A DNA stretch of 43,517 nt, taken from NCBI GenBank assembly GCA_903835005.1, contig CAILLK010000146.1, forward strand, positions 1 to 43,517. Reading direction: 5' to 3'. The DNA comes from an uncultured Bacteroidota bacterium. Lineage in GTDB: Bacteria; Bacteroidota; Bacteroidia; Chitinophagales; Chitinophagaceae. Each line of letters opens with the position of its first letter. Positions within the stretch are counted from its first letter, which is position 1. Below, in pieces: positions 14,878 to 21,585 of the stretch. A program made the translations under genes and the position numbers. The notes under the pieces were generated by a model. That model searched no databases. It was not told the origin of the DNA and was given only the letters and a program-made list of their open reading frames with translations.

Positions 14878-14893
14878 TAGGAACTTCCATTAA
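14666..14893 (+). CDS. Antitoxin-like small protein, copy 1
   Basis: 75 residues, beginning MNIAAEKEELIHRLNEVED and continuing DAVKDLLNFVQTTHD, a helical pattern typical of short Bacteroidetes addiction-module antitoxins (E-K-E-E-L-I, then A-(V/I)-K-(D/N)-(L/I)-L-(N/D)-(F/Y)). The C-terminus contains VRPHQVVWAENRNRI, like the VWEEIK-type toxin-binding tail. No toxin overlaps its end; an independent antitoxin/toxin pair follows. About 80% of positions match the copy at 18054-18266. It may be an orphan antitoxin or partner of the GNAT proteins (see findings). Confidence 0.65.
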   Translation: MNIAAEKEELIHRLNEVEDISVLDAVKDLLNFVQTTHDLQLEKELKIGINQSDKHEVRPHQVVWAENRNRIRNFH

Positions 14894-14912
14894 ATCCAAA
14901 CAAAAAATCACT

Positions 14913-14920
14913 TAAATTTG
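14913..14920 (+). promoter_or_regulatory. -7 box of the RelBE-type pair
   Basis: TAAATTTG fits TAnnTTTG and ends 14 bases before the antitoxin ATG at 14935. The TA pair therefore probably has its own promoter. Confidence 0.5.
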
Positions 14921-14934
14921 TAAAAACCATTTGT

Positions 14935-15177
14935 ATGAATACGGCTGCTACTAAGGAAATGCGCAAAGAAGTCAAAAAGTATATAGATAAGGCTGATGAT
15001 AAGGTGGTAAAAATGGTCCATGCTATGATGGAAGCGGAGCAGGAAGATGATTGGTGGGACAGGCTGCCCAAAAAAGTGCAGGCAGAAATAGACGAGGCCA
15101 TTGCTGAGCTGGATAATGGTAAAGGAATACCACATGATGAAGTAATGAAAAAATACAGCCAATGGTTCACGAGGTAA
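14935..15177 (+). CDS. Antitoxin of a RelE/ParE-type module
   Basis: 80 residues: a helical N-terminal part (EMRKEVKKYIDKADDKVVKM) for dimerisation or DNA binding, then DWWDRLPKKVQAEIDEAIAE and DEVMKKYSQWF, the common tail of Bacteroidetes antitoxins in which a (I/V)-P-H-D-E-V-M-(K/E)-K-Y motif contacts the toxin. It overlaps the toxin gene by 16 bases. A truncated copy of its second half occurs at 16009-16187. Confidence 0.88.
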   Translation: MNTAATKEMRKEVKKYIDKADDKVVKMVHAMMEAEQEDDWWDRLPKKVQAEIDEAIAELDNGKGIPHDEVMKKYSQWFTR

Positions 15178-15461
15178 TATGGTCTGGGCTTGCCCTGAAA
15201 ACATACATCGGCAACATTGAGTACCTTGAAAAAGAATGGAGTGAAAGTGAAGTTCGGAATTTTATTGCTGCTGTTCAAAGAAAGCTTTTTACTTTATCCC
15301 TCCAACCACGAATCGGAGTCATAACAAATAAACGCCGGAACATCCGGAAAACAGTTATAAACAAAAGAATAGTGCTCATATACAGGCACAAACCACGAAA
15401 ACAGGAGATTGAATTAGTGCGCTTTTTTAATACCTACCAACGACCATTAGCTGACAGTTAA
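15162..15461 (+). CDS. RelE/ParE-family toxin
   Basis: 99 residues with the RelE/ParE fold: VIWSGLALKTYIGNIEYLEKEWSESEV is the N-terminal strand and helical hairpin, RKLFTLSLQPRIGV the middle helix and strand, and RKTVINKRIVLIYRHKPRKQ the central strands with basic residues, ending in IELVRFFNTYQRP. The W-S-x-x-A-x-x-x-Y-x-x-N-I-x-Y pattern and the final FFxTxQxP are typical of Bacteroidetes ParE-like toxins. The target, ribosome-bound mRNA or gyrase, cannot be told apart here. It starts inside the antitoxin gene. Confidence 0.88.
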   Translation: MVHEVIWSGLALKTYIGNIEYLEKEWSESEVRNFIAAVQRKLFTLSLQPRIGVITNKRRNIRKTVINKRIVLIYRHKPRKQEIELVRFFNTYQRPLADS

Positions 15462-15708
15462 AGTTGATTACCGTTCACAGTGAATCTCGTCTATCATTCT
15501 TTCCCTATTCCCTGCAAAATCTAGGCAAAAAGCCGAAGAAATAAATTGTCCCAGCCATCTCAAATACCACCAAAGTCTCAAATTCAGAACCAAAGCTCGC
15601 GGACACGGCGGCAACCTGTCCCTCCGTGGCGGATCAGGCACTAAAGCTGAATTACTAAAATCAAATTTTTTATAAAAATCCCTAACTTTACCTATCTAAA
15701 TTTTGCCT

Positions 15709-16029
15709 ATGACTACTGATCCATTAGATTTAGAAATTCAAAAATACCTACCCGCATTGAATAATGAGGAAAAGCAATCCCTGTTAAATCTTATCAAGTC
15801 TTTTTTAAGTCTTAGAAATAATATAGGAGATATAAATATCGAACAGTATAACAGAGATATAGATGAAGCTATGTCCAGAATGGATAAAGGTGAATTTACT
15901 ACCCATCAAGATTTTTTAAAGGAATTAGAATTTGATACTGAGCTTGAAAATTTATCACGAACAATACTTTTTCCGGAAAAACTAAAAGCTGCAAATGAGT
16001 TTTTATATGGAAGCAAAAAAGGAAAATGA
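15709..16029 (+). CDS. Antitoxin-like protein, possibly chimeric at its 3' end
   Basis: 106 residues from the ATG (a TTG two codons earlier is possible). It has an N-terminal MTTDPLDLEIQKYLPALNNE and LLNLIKSFLS helical segment, then YNRDIDEAMSRMDKGEFTTH, a common antitoxin motif. Antitoxins of this type usually end soon after; here about 35 more residues follow, ending GSKKGK. The last 21 bases lie inside a shifted copy of the neighbouring antitoxin gene (from 16009), so the tail may be a product of recombination. The gene has no toxin of its own. Its leader resembles those of the antitoxin-like genes at 14666 and 18054. Confidence 0.6.
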   Translation: MTTDPLDLEIQKYLPALNNEEKQSLLNLIKSFLSLRNNIGDINIEQYNRDIDEAMSRMDKGEFTTHQDFLKELEFDTELENLSRTILFPEKLKAANEFLYGSKKGK

Positions 16030-16187
16030 CTGGTGGGACAGGCTGCCCAAAAAAGTGCAGGCAGAAATGGATGAGTCAATTGCTGAACTTGATAATGGAA
16101 CGGTAATACCACATGATGAAGTAATGAAAAAATACAGCCAATGGTTCACACCTGAAAACATACATGAGCAAAATTGAATATTTCCAT
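16009..16187 (+). pseudogene. Truncated, rearranged copy of the RelBE-type antitoxin/toxin pair
   Basis: From ATGGAAGC at 16009 the sequence repeats 15027 onward: DWWDRLPKKVQAEMDESIAE and HDEVMKKYSQWFT are nearly identical to the intact antitoxin. After TTCAC a deletion of about 20 bases removes the start of the toxin gene, and the copy resumes at CCTGAAAACATACATGAGCA (compare CCCTGAAAACATACATCGGC in the toxin gene) before homology is lost near 16187. No complete product can be made, although a 60-residue frame is open from 15995 to 16177. Confidence 0.85.
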
Positions 16188-16196
16188 CCTCAAAAA

Positions 16197-16235
16197 TTAG
16201 TTTAGGCTGAGACCAGAAACCGCCACATTAAGTAA
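16197..16235 (+). pseudogene. Remnant tail of an antitoxin-like gene
   Basis: In one frame this reads V-stop-A-E-T-R-N-R-H-I-K-stop, matching V-W-A-E-N-R-N-R-I at the end of the 14666 gene, with TGG changed to TAG. It sits 45 bases before GNAT copy 1, just as the intact antitoxin-like gene sits 53 bases before GNAT copy 2. It probably marks the old antitoxin-GNAT junction. Confidence 0.6.
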
Positions 16236-16280
16236 AGGTGGGTATTTCTAAGTAAAATTATTTACAATAATAAATAATAT

Positions 16281-16790
16281 TTGATATATAATCTCACATA
16301 CCGCCAGGGCACAATAGCCGACCTCCGGCAGCTCAAAGACCTGGGTCTCATAGCCTATGGCCTTATCAAAAACAGGCTTACCACCGATAACTGGAATACC
16401 ATGGAAACCGGCCTCAAAAATGAAGAGCGGGTAGCCCAACTGATCAATAGTTCTTTATCCTATGTTTGCCTGGAGGGCGAAAATATTGTGGGTATGGCCT
16501 ACCTGTTACTTCATGGTAATCCCACCGAAATCTATCCCGCCGACTGGGCCTATATCCGTATGGTAGGTGTGCACCCCGATTACAGAGGCATGGGCATCTG
16601 CAAGCAACTGATGCAAATGGTTTTAGATCAGGCTCGTAAGTCTGGTGAAAAAATCCTTGGCCTGCATACTTCTGAAGTTATGGAAGATGCTATGCATATC
16701 TATGAAAATATGGGATTCCGGAAAGTAAAAGACCTCGGCCCGAAATTCGGAGTGCAGTATTATCTCTATCGGTTGGATCTGCAGTGTTAG
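16281..16790 (+). CDS. GNAT-family acetyltransferase, copy 1
   Basis: 169 residues of the GNAT fold. Motif A is YIRMVGVHPDYRGMGICKQL, the R-G-x-G-I acetyl-CoA loop, although the last Gly of the usual R-G-x-G-x-G is Cys. Motif B is HIYENMGFRKVKDLGP. The substrate cannot be told. About 90% identical to copy 2 at 18320-18823. It starts with TTG, and no in-frame ATG occurs before residue 41; homologous N-termini (YxxRxGTIADLxxLKxLGLxAY) support this start. The preceding sequence holds the remnant of an antitoxin-like gene. Confidence 0.85.
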   Translation: MIYNLTYRQGTIADLRQLKDLGLIAYGLIKNRLTTDNWNTMETGLKNEERVAQLINSSLSYVCLEGENIVGMAYLLLHGNPTEIYPADWAYIRMVGVHPDYRGMGICKQLMQMVLDQARKSGEKILGLHTSEVMEDAMHIYENMGFRKVKDLGPKFGVQYYLYRLDLQC

Positions 16791-16849
16791 TCATATCCTG
16801 CTGGTATAATTTAGTGTATGCTAAAAAACAGGACTATGTAAGATGCTGA

Positions 16850-17773
16850 TTAATAAACAAATTTTCCGGTAAAAGCAGTGCTGCTGCTATTATCTGTTAC
16901 CCGGTAAAAGTAGATGCCGGGATATTTAATGAGGTCACCAACAGGTAGTTCCTGTTTGTTCTGGAATGGGATTTGGATGATGATCTGCCCGAGCGTGTTC
17001 ATGATGGTGAGTGAGCCTGATGCGATTAAGCAGGCGAGTTTGATTTTGGAGGATTCTGTAATGGGATTGGGGCAAATCAGTGTGCTTTCTCTGTTGTCCA
17101 TTGCTTGGTATACCCCGAGCTGCGCACAACTGGAGGAATTGTCGAAATTGAAATTATCAGATGATTTTAGACCAAAACTTGGCACACCATTACTTAACGG
17201 ATACTGATTGCCATTATGCTTAAAACAGGCCAGCTGATTGCTGTAAGTGTCATAATAAGGGTTGCGGGTCATAGGGTAAAACAGGCCGTTGGTACAGCCA
17301 ATGCCCTCTATGATATAATAATTGTAAGGTGTTGATAGGGAATCAAAATATAGTCCTTTGAATTCCCAAACTTTGTAGCTTATCCCGTTGATCATGGTTG
17401 TGGTCATAGCCACAACCCAATTCTTTGTGCTGAAAATACTATCATTAACGCTAACGCTGTCACCAACTGATAAATTATAATTATAAAGTACCTGCTCAGT
17501 AGTATCTATCTGCCCCAAACCATTAATACTGTTCCTGACGTAAACTTTATTTGCCAGAGTATCTTCCCTTATATAGCTAGTACCAAGTATGGAGTATTTT
17601 TTATTATCTATTAAAGTGTCACCGGCATAGGTCCCTGTATCAGTATATTGGGTGCCTCCGGTGGTTTTGGTGATAAATGTCCATTTGTTGGTGCTGTCAC
17701 TGAAACGCATCTTCTGACAAAATGAAGTATTTGTATCCAGAATTAGAATAGCAATAAGTAAGTATATTTTCAT
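16850..17773 (-). CDS. T9SS type A sorting-domain protein
   Basis: 307 residues starting at ATG 17773 (the earlier TTG lies within the -7 box). The N-terminus KIYLLIAILILDTNTSFCQK is a signal peptide ending near FCQ. The body is strand-rich and has no recognised domain. The C-terminal ~70 residues form a type IX secretion sorting domain: PNPITESSKIKL, TIMNTLGQIIIQ, LIKYPGIYFYRVTD and the final FTGKFVY. It should be exported through the outer membrane and anchored or released. It lies between the two antitoxin/GNAT copies on the opposite strand. Confidence 0.82.
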   Translation of the reverse strand: MKIYLLIAILILDTNTSFCQKMRFSDSTNKWTFITKTTGGTQYTDTGTYAGDTLIDNKKYSILGTSYIREDTLANKVYVRNSINGLGQIDTTEQVLYNYNLSVGDSVSVNDSIFSTKNWVVAMTTTMINGISYKVWEFKGLYFDSLSTPYNYYIIEGIGCTNGLFYPMTRNPYYDTYSNQLACFKHNGNQYPLSNGVPSFGLKSSDNFNFDNSSSCAQLGVYQAMDNRESTLICPNPITESSKIKLACLIASGSLTIMNTLGQIIIQIPFQNKQELPVGDLIKYPGIYFYRVTDNSSSTAFTGKFVY

Positions 17774-17794
17774 TGTGTATAATTTTTGTATGTG

Positions 17795-17802
17795 CAAATA
17801 TA
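17795..17802 (-). promoter_or_regulatory. -7 box of the T9SS protein gene
   Basis: TATATTTG on the minus strand fits TAnnTTTG, 21 bases upstream of the ATG at 17773. It rules out the TTG start at 17797, which is part of the box. Confidence 0.55.
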
Positions 17803-17893
17803 GTACGTATTATTTTCATGATAATTATACCGGATAATAATTTGTTCCATTTCTTATCCCAAAAATCTAAATTTTATGTCACAGCAGAATCTA

Positions 17894-18264
17894 TCAAAGT
17901 ATACCAAGTGCGGTTGCGATGAACTCTGCGGCAACCCTTCCCGCCTTGGCTGATCAGGGCTTTGAAGCTGAAATATATCCACTGCCTTTCGAATGAAGCC
18001 AGACATAATAAGACCAGAAAAAAATCCTAACTTTGATTAGAAAAAAAATAACTATGAATATTGCAGCAGAAAAAGAAGAACTCATCCATCGGCTCAACGG
18101 AATAGAAGATATATCTGTGTTGGATGCGGTGAAAGACCTGTTGGACTTCGCACATACAGCTCATGATTTACAGCTTGAAAAAGAGCTGGAAATTGGTATC
18201 AAACAATCTGATAACCGCGAAGTCCGGCCCCATCATATAGTTTGGGCAGAGATCAGAAATCAAT
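17894..18264 (+). repeat. Duplicated segment copy 2 (leader plus antitoxin-like gene)
   Basis: Copy of 14503-14877; see there. Together with GNAT copy 2 just downstream it forms the complete antitoxin-like/GNAT unit. Confidence 0.8.
18028..18035 (+). promoter_or_regulatory. -7 box of antitoxin-like gene copy 2
   Basis: TAACTTTG, 18 bases before the ATG, identical to the box at 14638-14645 and set in the conserved context AATCCTAACTTTGATTAG. Confidence 0.55.
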
Positions 18265-18266
18265 AA
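18054..18266 (+). CDS. Antitoxin-like small protein, copy 2
   Basis: 70 residues: MNIAAEKEELIHRLNGIED, then DAVKDLLDFAHTAHD and a tail VRPHHIVWAEIRNQ. The ATG at 18054 is aligned with copy 1; an upstream TTG at 18033 lies in the -7 box. The copies match at about 80% of positions, with most changes on the surface-type charged residues. GNAT copy 2 starts 53 bases downstream on the same strand, so here the two could form an operon resembling an antitoxin-GNAT toxin pair, although known GNAT toxins pair with ribbon-helix-helix antitoxins, which this is not obviously. Confidence 0.65.
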   Translation: MNIAAEKEELIHRLNGIEDISVLDAVKDLLDFAHTAHDLQLEKELEIGIKQSDNREVRPHHIVWAEIRNQ

Positions 18267-18319
18267 ATGAAGAAATGGCTGGTAATGTAGTTTAATTTAT
18301 ATATAACCATAGAATACAT

Positions 18320-18823
18320 TTGACATATAATCTCACATACCGCCATGGCACAATAGCCGACCTCCGGCAGCTCAAAGACCTGGGCCTTATAGCCTATAGC
18401 CTTATTAAAGACAGGCTTACCCCTGAGAACTGGCATACCATGGAAACCGGCCTCAAAAATGAAGAGCGGGTAGCCCAACTGATCAATAGTTCTTTATCCT
18501 ATGTTTGCCTGGAGGGCGAAAATATTGTGGGTATGGCCTACCTGTTAAAGCATGGTAATCCCACCGAAATCTATCCTGCCGACTGGGCCTATATCCGTAT
18601 GGTAGGGGTGCACCCCGATTACAGAGGCCGGGGCATATGCACGCAACTGATGCAATTGGCATTAAATCAGGCCCGCCAATCGGGTGAAAAAATCCTTGGC
18701 CTGCACACCTCCGAAGTTATGGAAGATGCTATGCATATCTATGAAAATATGGGATTCCGGAAAGTAAAAGACCTAGGCCCGAAATTCGGAATGCAGTATT
18801 ATCTGTACTGGTTGGAGCTATAA
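18320..18823 (+). CDS. GNAT-family acetyltransferase, copy 2
   Basis: 167 residues, about 17 differences from copy 1. Motif A reads YIRMVGVHPDYRGRGICTQL, and the C-terminal HIYENMGFRKVKDLGP is identical. It starts with TTG; this TTG is also the end of TACATTTG, a possible -7 box, so either the box is fortuitous or translation starts on an unusual codon. No in-frame ATG occurs nearby. It follows the antitoxin-like gene copy 2. Confidence 0.85.
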   Translation: MTYNLTYRHGTIADLRQLKDLGLIAYSLIKDRLTPENWHTMETGLKNEERVAQLINSSLSYVCLEGENIVGMAYLLKHGNPTEIYPADWAYIRMVGVHPDYRGRGICTQLMQLALNQARQSGEKILGLHTSEVMEDAMHIYENMGFRKVKDLGPKFGMQYYLYWLEL

Positions 18824-18861
18824 TTAAATACATATATTGAAAATATATTTATATGTATGGA

Positions 18862-19293
18862 TTAGTATGAGTAAGAGTAAGAAATATCAGTTTCATCCAA
18901 ATTAAATATGGAAGCAGTAAGGACTACCGCATTGGTATAGCGGTTAAAATCAAATAAATACATATGTATTATACTCGCGCTATTTCTCTTGCTATAAATA
19001 AAACGCAGAATACTATCGCTATGAGCATAAGAAGGGTCGAAAACCATATTTACATTAGCAACCATAATAGTGCCTGCATTAATGTATGTAACAGTGAAAC
19101 TTGTATCTGCCCCTGCTATTGAATCAGCCAAACCACTCATGATGCTTTTATAATCTAACTGATGAAAATTATGGTTGCCGGCCACCAGGTGGGTATAAGG
19201 CGACATGGGAAGTACAGGAGAATCGCTTGATTTGTGACACGAAATAAATAAACCAGATAATAAAGTAGAAGCTAAAATAATGAAATTTCTCAT
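18862..19293 (-). CDS. Small lipoprotein of unknown function
   Basis: 143 residues from the ATG at 19293. The signal peptide MRNFIILASTLLSGLFISC ends in a lipobox (L-F-I-S-C), with HKSSDSP after the Cys. The mature part has strand-like segments (TSFTVTYINAGTIMVANVNM, NAVVLTASIFNL) and ends in SYSYSY. No known domain is recognised. The longer frame, with 18 more residues upstream, lacks signal-peptide character, so the internal ATG is preferred. The gene lies between GNAT copy 2 and paaZ on the opposite strand. Confidence 0.75.
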   Translation of the reverse strand: MRNFIILASTLLSGLFISCHKSSDSPVLPMSPYTHLVAGNHNFHQLDYKSIMSGLADSIAGADTSFTVTYINAGTIMVANVNMVFDPSYAHSDSILRFIYSKRNSASIIHMYLFDFNRYTNAVVLTASIFNLDETDISYSYSY

Positions 19294-19447
19294 TGCAGTA
19301 ATGTTTTCGGGTACAAATTTTATGCCTGAAAAGTCTTTAACTTGCACTTCCTAATCAGGTTTCAGAATGTGAATTTACATAGAAAATCACAAAGATGGTC
19401 TGGTTACCTGATTAAACTTCAGACTAAATACTTTAGACTTCAGACTT

Positions 19448-21499
19448 ATGCTAACACAACTGAAAAACTATGCCGAAGGCCACTGGGTGAATGGCAAACA
19501 GGAGGGCGAAACTCTGCACAATGCCATAACCGGCGATGCTATATATACCGCCAGCAGCGATGGGCTGGACTTCGGGGCTATGATGCATTACGCCCGTAAA
19601 GTAGGTGGCCCGGCATTACGCAAGCTTACCTTTCATGAGCGGGGCAGGATGCTGAAGGCCCTGGCGCTTTACCTGCTCGAGAAGAAAGAATACTTCTATA
19701 CCATCAGCGCCCTTACCGGCGCTACCCGTGCCGATAGCTGGGTAGATATTGAAGGGGGTATTGGCAACCTCTTTGCCAATGCCAGCCTGCGTCGCCAGTT
19801 TCCGGATGAGCGTTTTTATGTGGAGGGCGTTACTGCCAAACTATCGAAGAATAATACCTTTATAGGTACCCACATTATGGTGCCGCGCGAGGGGGTGGCC
19901 ATCCATATCAATGCCTTCAACTTCCCTGTTTGGGGCATGCTCGAGAAGATAGCGGTGAACCTGCTGGCAGGGGTGCCTGCTATTGTAAAGCCAGCTACAC
20001 TTACCAGCTATCTTACCGAGGCGGTGTTTGAAGAGATCATCAAATCGGGTATACTGCCTGCAGGCTCATTGCAATTGATATGCGGTTCGGCGCGGGGTAT
20101 TCTGGACCATATTGAGACGCAGGATGTGGTTACCTTTACAGGGTCGGCCACAACGGGCCGGATGCTGAAATCGCACCCAAGGATACTCTCTGAATCAGTG
20201 CCCTTTAATATGGAGGCCGATTCGCTCAATTGCTGCATACTGGGCAGTGATGTATTTCCGGGTTCGGTAGAGTTCGACCTGTTTATAAAAGAGGTGGTGC
20301 GCGAAGTAACAACCAAGGCAGGACAGAAGTGTACCGCCATACGCCGCATTATAGTACCTGCTGATAGGGTAGAAGATGTGCAGATAGCGCTGGGCAAAAG
20401 GCTGAAGACTACCATCATGGGCGATCCGGCTTTAAAGGAAGTGCGCATGGGCCCGCTGGCGGGCATCACACAGCGCAATGAGGTGCGCGAGAAGGTGCAG
20501 CTACTGGCCAGGTCGCAGCAGATAGTAATAGGCGATATGGAGCATTTTGAGGTGATGGGAGCTGATAAAGAAAAGGGCGCCTTTCTGCCGCCGCTCATCT
20601 TCCTGAACACTGATCCGTTTAATAAAACAGACTGCCACAGCATAGAAGCGTTCGGGCCGGTATCTACCATTATACCTTACCATACTATAGATGATGCTAT
20701 AGAACTCTCAAAGATGGGCAAAGGCTCATTGGTGAGCTCGGTGGTAACGGGCGATGATGCTATAGCCAGAGAACTGGTGCTGGGCACAGCCAGTATGCAT
20801 GGCCGCATACTGGTGCTCAATGCCGAGTGTGCCAAAGAAAGTACAGGGCATGGTTCGCCATTACCGTTATTGGTGCATGGTGGCCCGGGCAGGGCAGGGG
20901 GGGGTGAGGAAATGGGCGGTATGCGTGGGGTATTGCATTACCTGCAGCGCACAGCTTTGCAGGGCTCGCCAACCACCATCAGCCGCATCACCAATGTATA
21001 CCAGCCGGGAGGCAGGCAGCATGAAACCGATGTGCATCCGTTCAAAAAACATTTTGAAGACCTGGAAATTGGCGAAACACTGATCACCGCCAGACATACC
21101 GTAACTGAGGCCGATATCACCAACTTCGCCAATGTAAGCGGCGATAATTTCTATGCGCACATGGATGCCACATCGCTGGAAGGGACCATATTTACAGGGC
21201 GCGTGGCACATGGGTATTTTGTGCTGTCGAAGGCGGCAGGGTTGTTTGTGGATGCGAAGAAGGGGCCTGTATTGCTCAATTACGGTATTGATGAAGCGAG
21301 GTTTACCAAACCTGTTTATCCGGGTATGACCATAGGCGTGAAGCTGACCGTAAAAGAAAAAGCCGCGCAGGAAAAACGTACCCCAGAAGATATAGCCAAG
21401 GGAATAGTGAAATGGCTGGTTGATGTATATGACGAAACGGGTGAGACTGTGGCAATAGCTACTATACTGACTATGGTGAAGAAGCGGGACCAGGAGTAA
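19448..21499 (+). CDS. paaZ: PaaZ: bifunctional oxepin-CoA hydrolase / 3-oxo-5,6-dehydrosuberyl-CoA semialdehyde dehydrogenase
   Basis: 683 residues, the normal PaaZ length. The N-terminal aldehyde dehydrogenase domain (about 1-520) has FTGSATTGRML (cofactor), FNMEADSLN with the general-base Glu, and TTKAGQKCTAIRR with the catalytic Cys. The C-terminal MaoC-like hydratase (about 530-680) has FEDLEIGETL, FANVSGDNFYAHMDA and GRVAHGYFVLS. The enzyme opens the oxepin ring and oxidises the aldehyde in the phenylacetyl-CoA pathway. No other paa gene is in the window. The start is the ATG after the ACTTTAGACT motif, and a strong terminator follows. Confidence 0.93.
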   Translation: MLTQLKNYAEGHWVNGKQEGETLHNAITGDAIYTASSDGLDFGAMMHYARKVGGPALRKLTFHERGRMLKALALYLLEKKEYFYTISALTGATRADSWVDIEGGIGNLFANASLRRQFPDERFYVEGVTAKLSKNNTFIGTHIMVPREGVAIHINAFNFPVWGMLEKIAVNLLAGVPAIVKPATLTSYLTEAVFEEIIKSGILPAGSLQLICGSARGILDHIETQDVVTFTGSATTGRMLKSHPRILSESVPFNMEADSLNCCILGSDVFPGSVEFDLFIKEVVREVTTKAGQKCTAIRRIIVPADRVEDVQIALGKRLKTTIMGDPALKEVRMGPLAGITQRNEVREKVQLLARSQQIVIGDMEHFEVMGADKEKGAFLPPLIFLNTDPFNKTDCHSIEAFGPVSTIIPYHTIDDAIELSKMGKGSLVSSVVTGDDAIARELVLGTASMHGRILVLNAECAKESTGHGSPLPLLVHGGPGRAGGGEEMGGMRGVLHYLQRTALQGSPTTISRITNVYQPGGRQHETDVHPFKKHFEDLEIGETLITARHTVTEADITNFANVSGDNFYAHMDATSLEGTIFTGRVAHGYFVLSKAAGLFVDAKKGPVLLNYGIDEARFTKPVYPGMTIGVKLTVKEKAAQEKRTPEDIAKGIVKWLVDVYDETGETVAIATILTMVKKRDQE

Positions 21500-21530
21500 A
21501 TGTGGAGTTTGAACAAAGTCTTACATAAAT

Positions 21531-21570
21531 ATAAAACAAAAAAGAGGCCGCAGCCTCTTTTTTGTTTTAT
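21531..21570. terminator. Bidirectional terminator of paaZ and the glycine-rich T9SS gene
   Basis: An 18-bp perfect palindrome: an AT-rich arm ending AAAAGAGGC, loop CGCA, then GCCTC and T6-G-T4. T-rich tracts flank the stem on both sides, so it can stop both convergent transcripts. It lies 31 bases after the paaZ stop. Confidence 0.92.
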
Positions 21571-21585
21571 CAATCTAATTTGATC

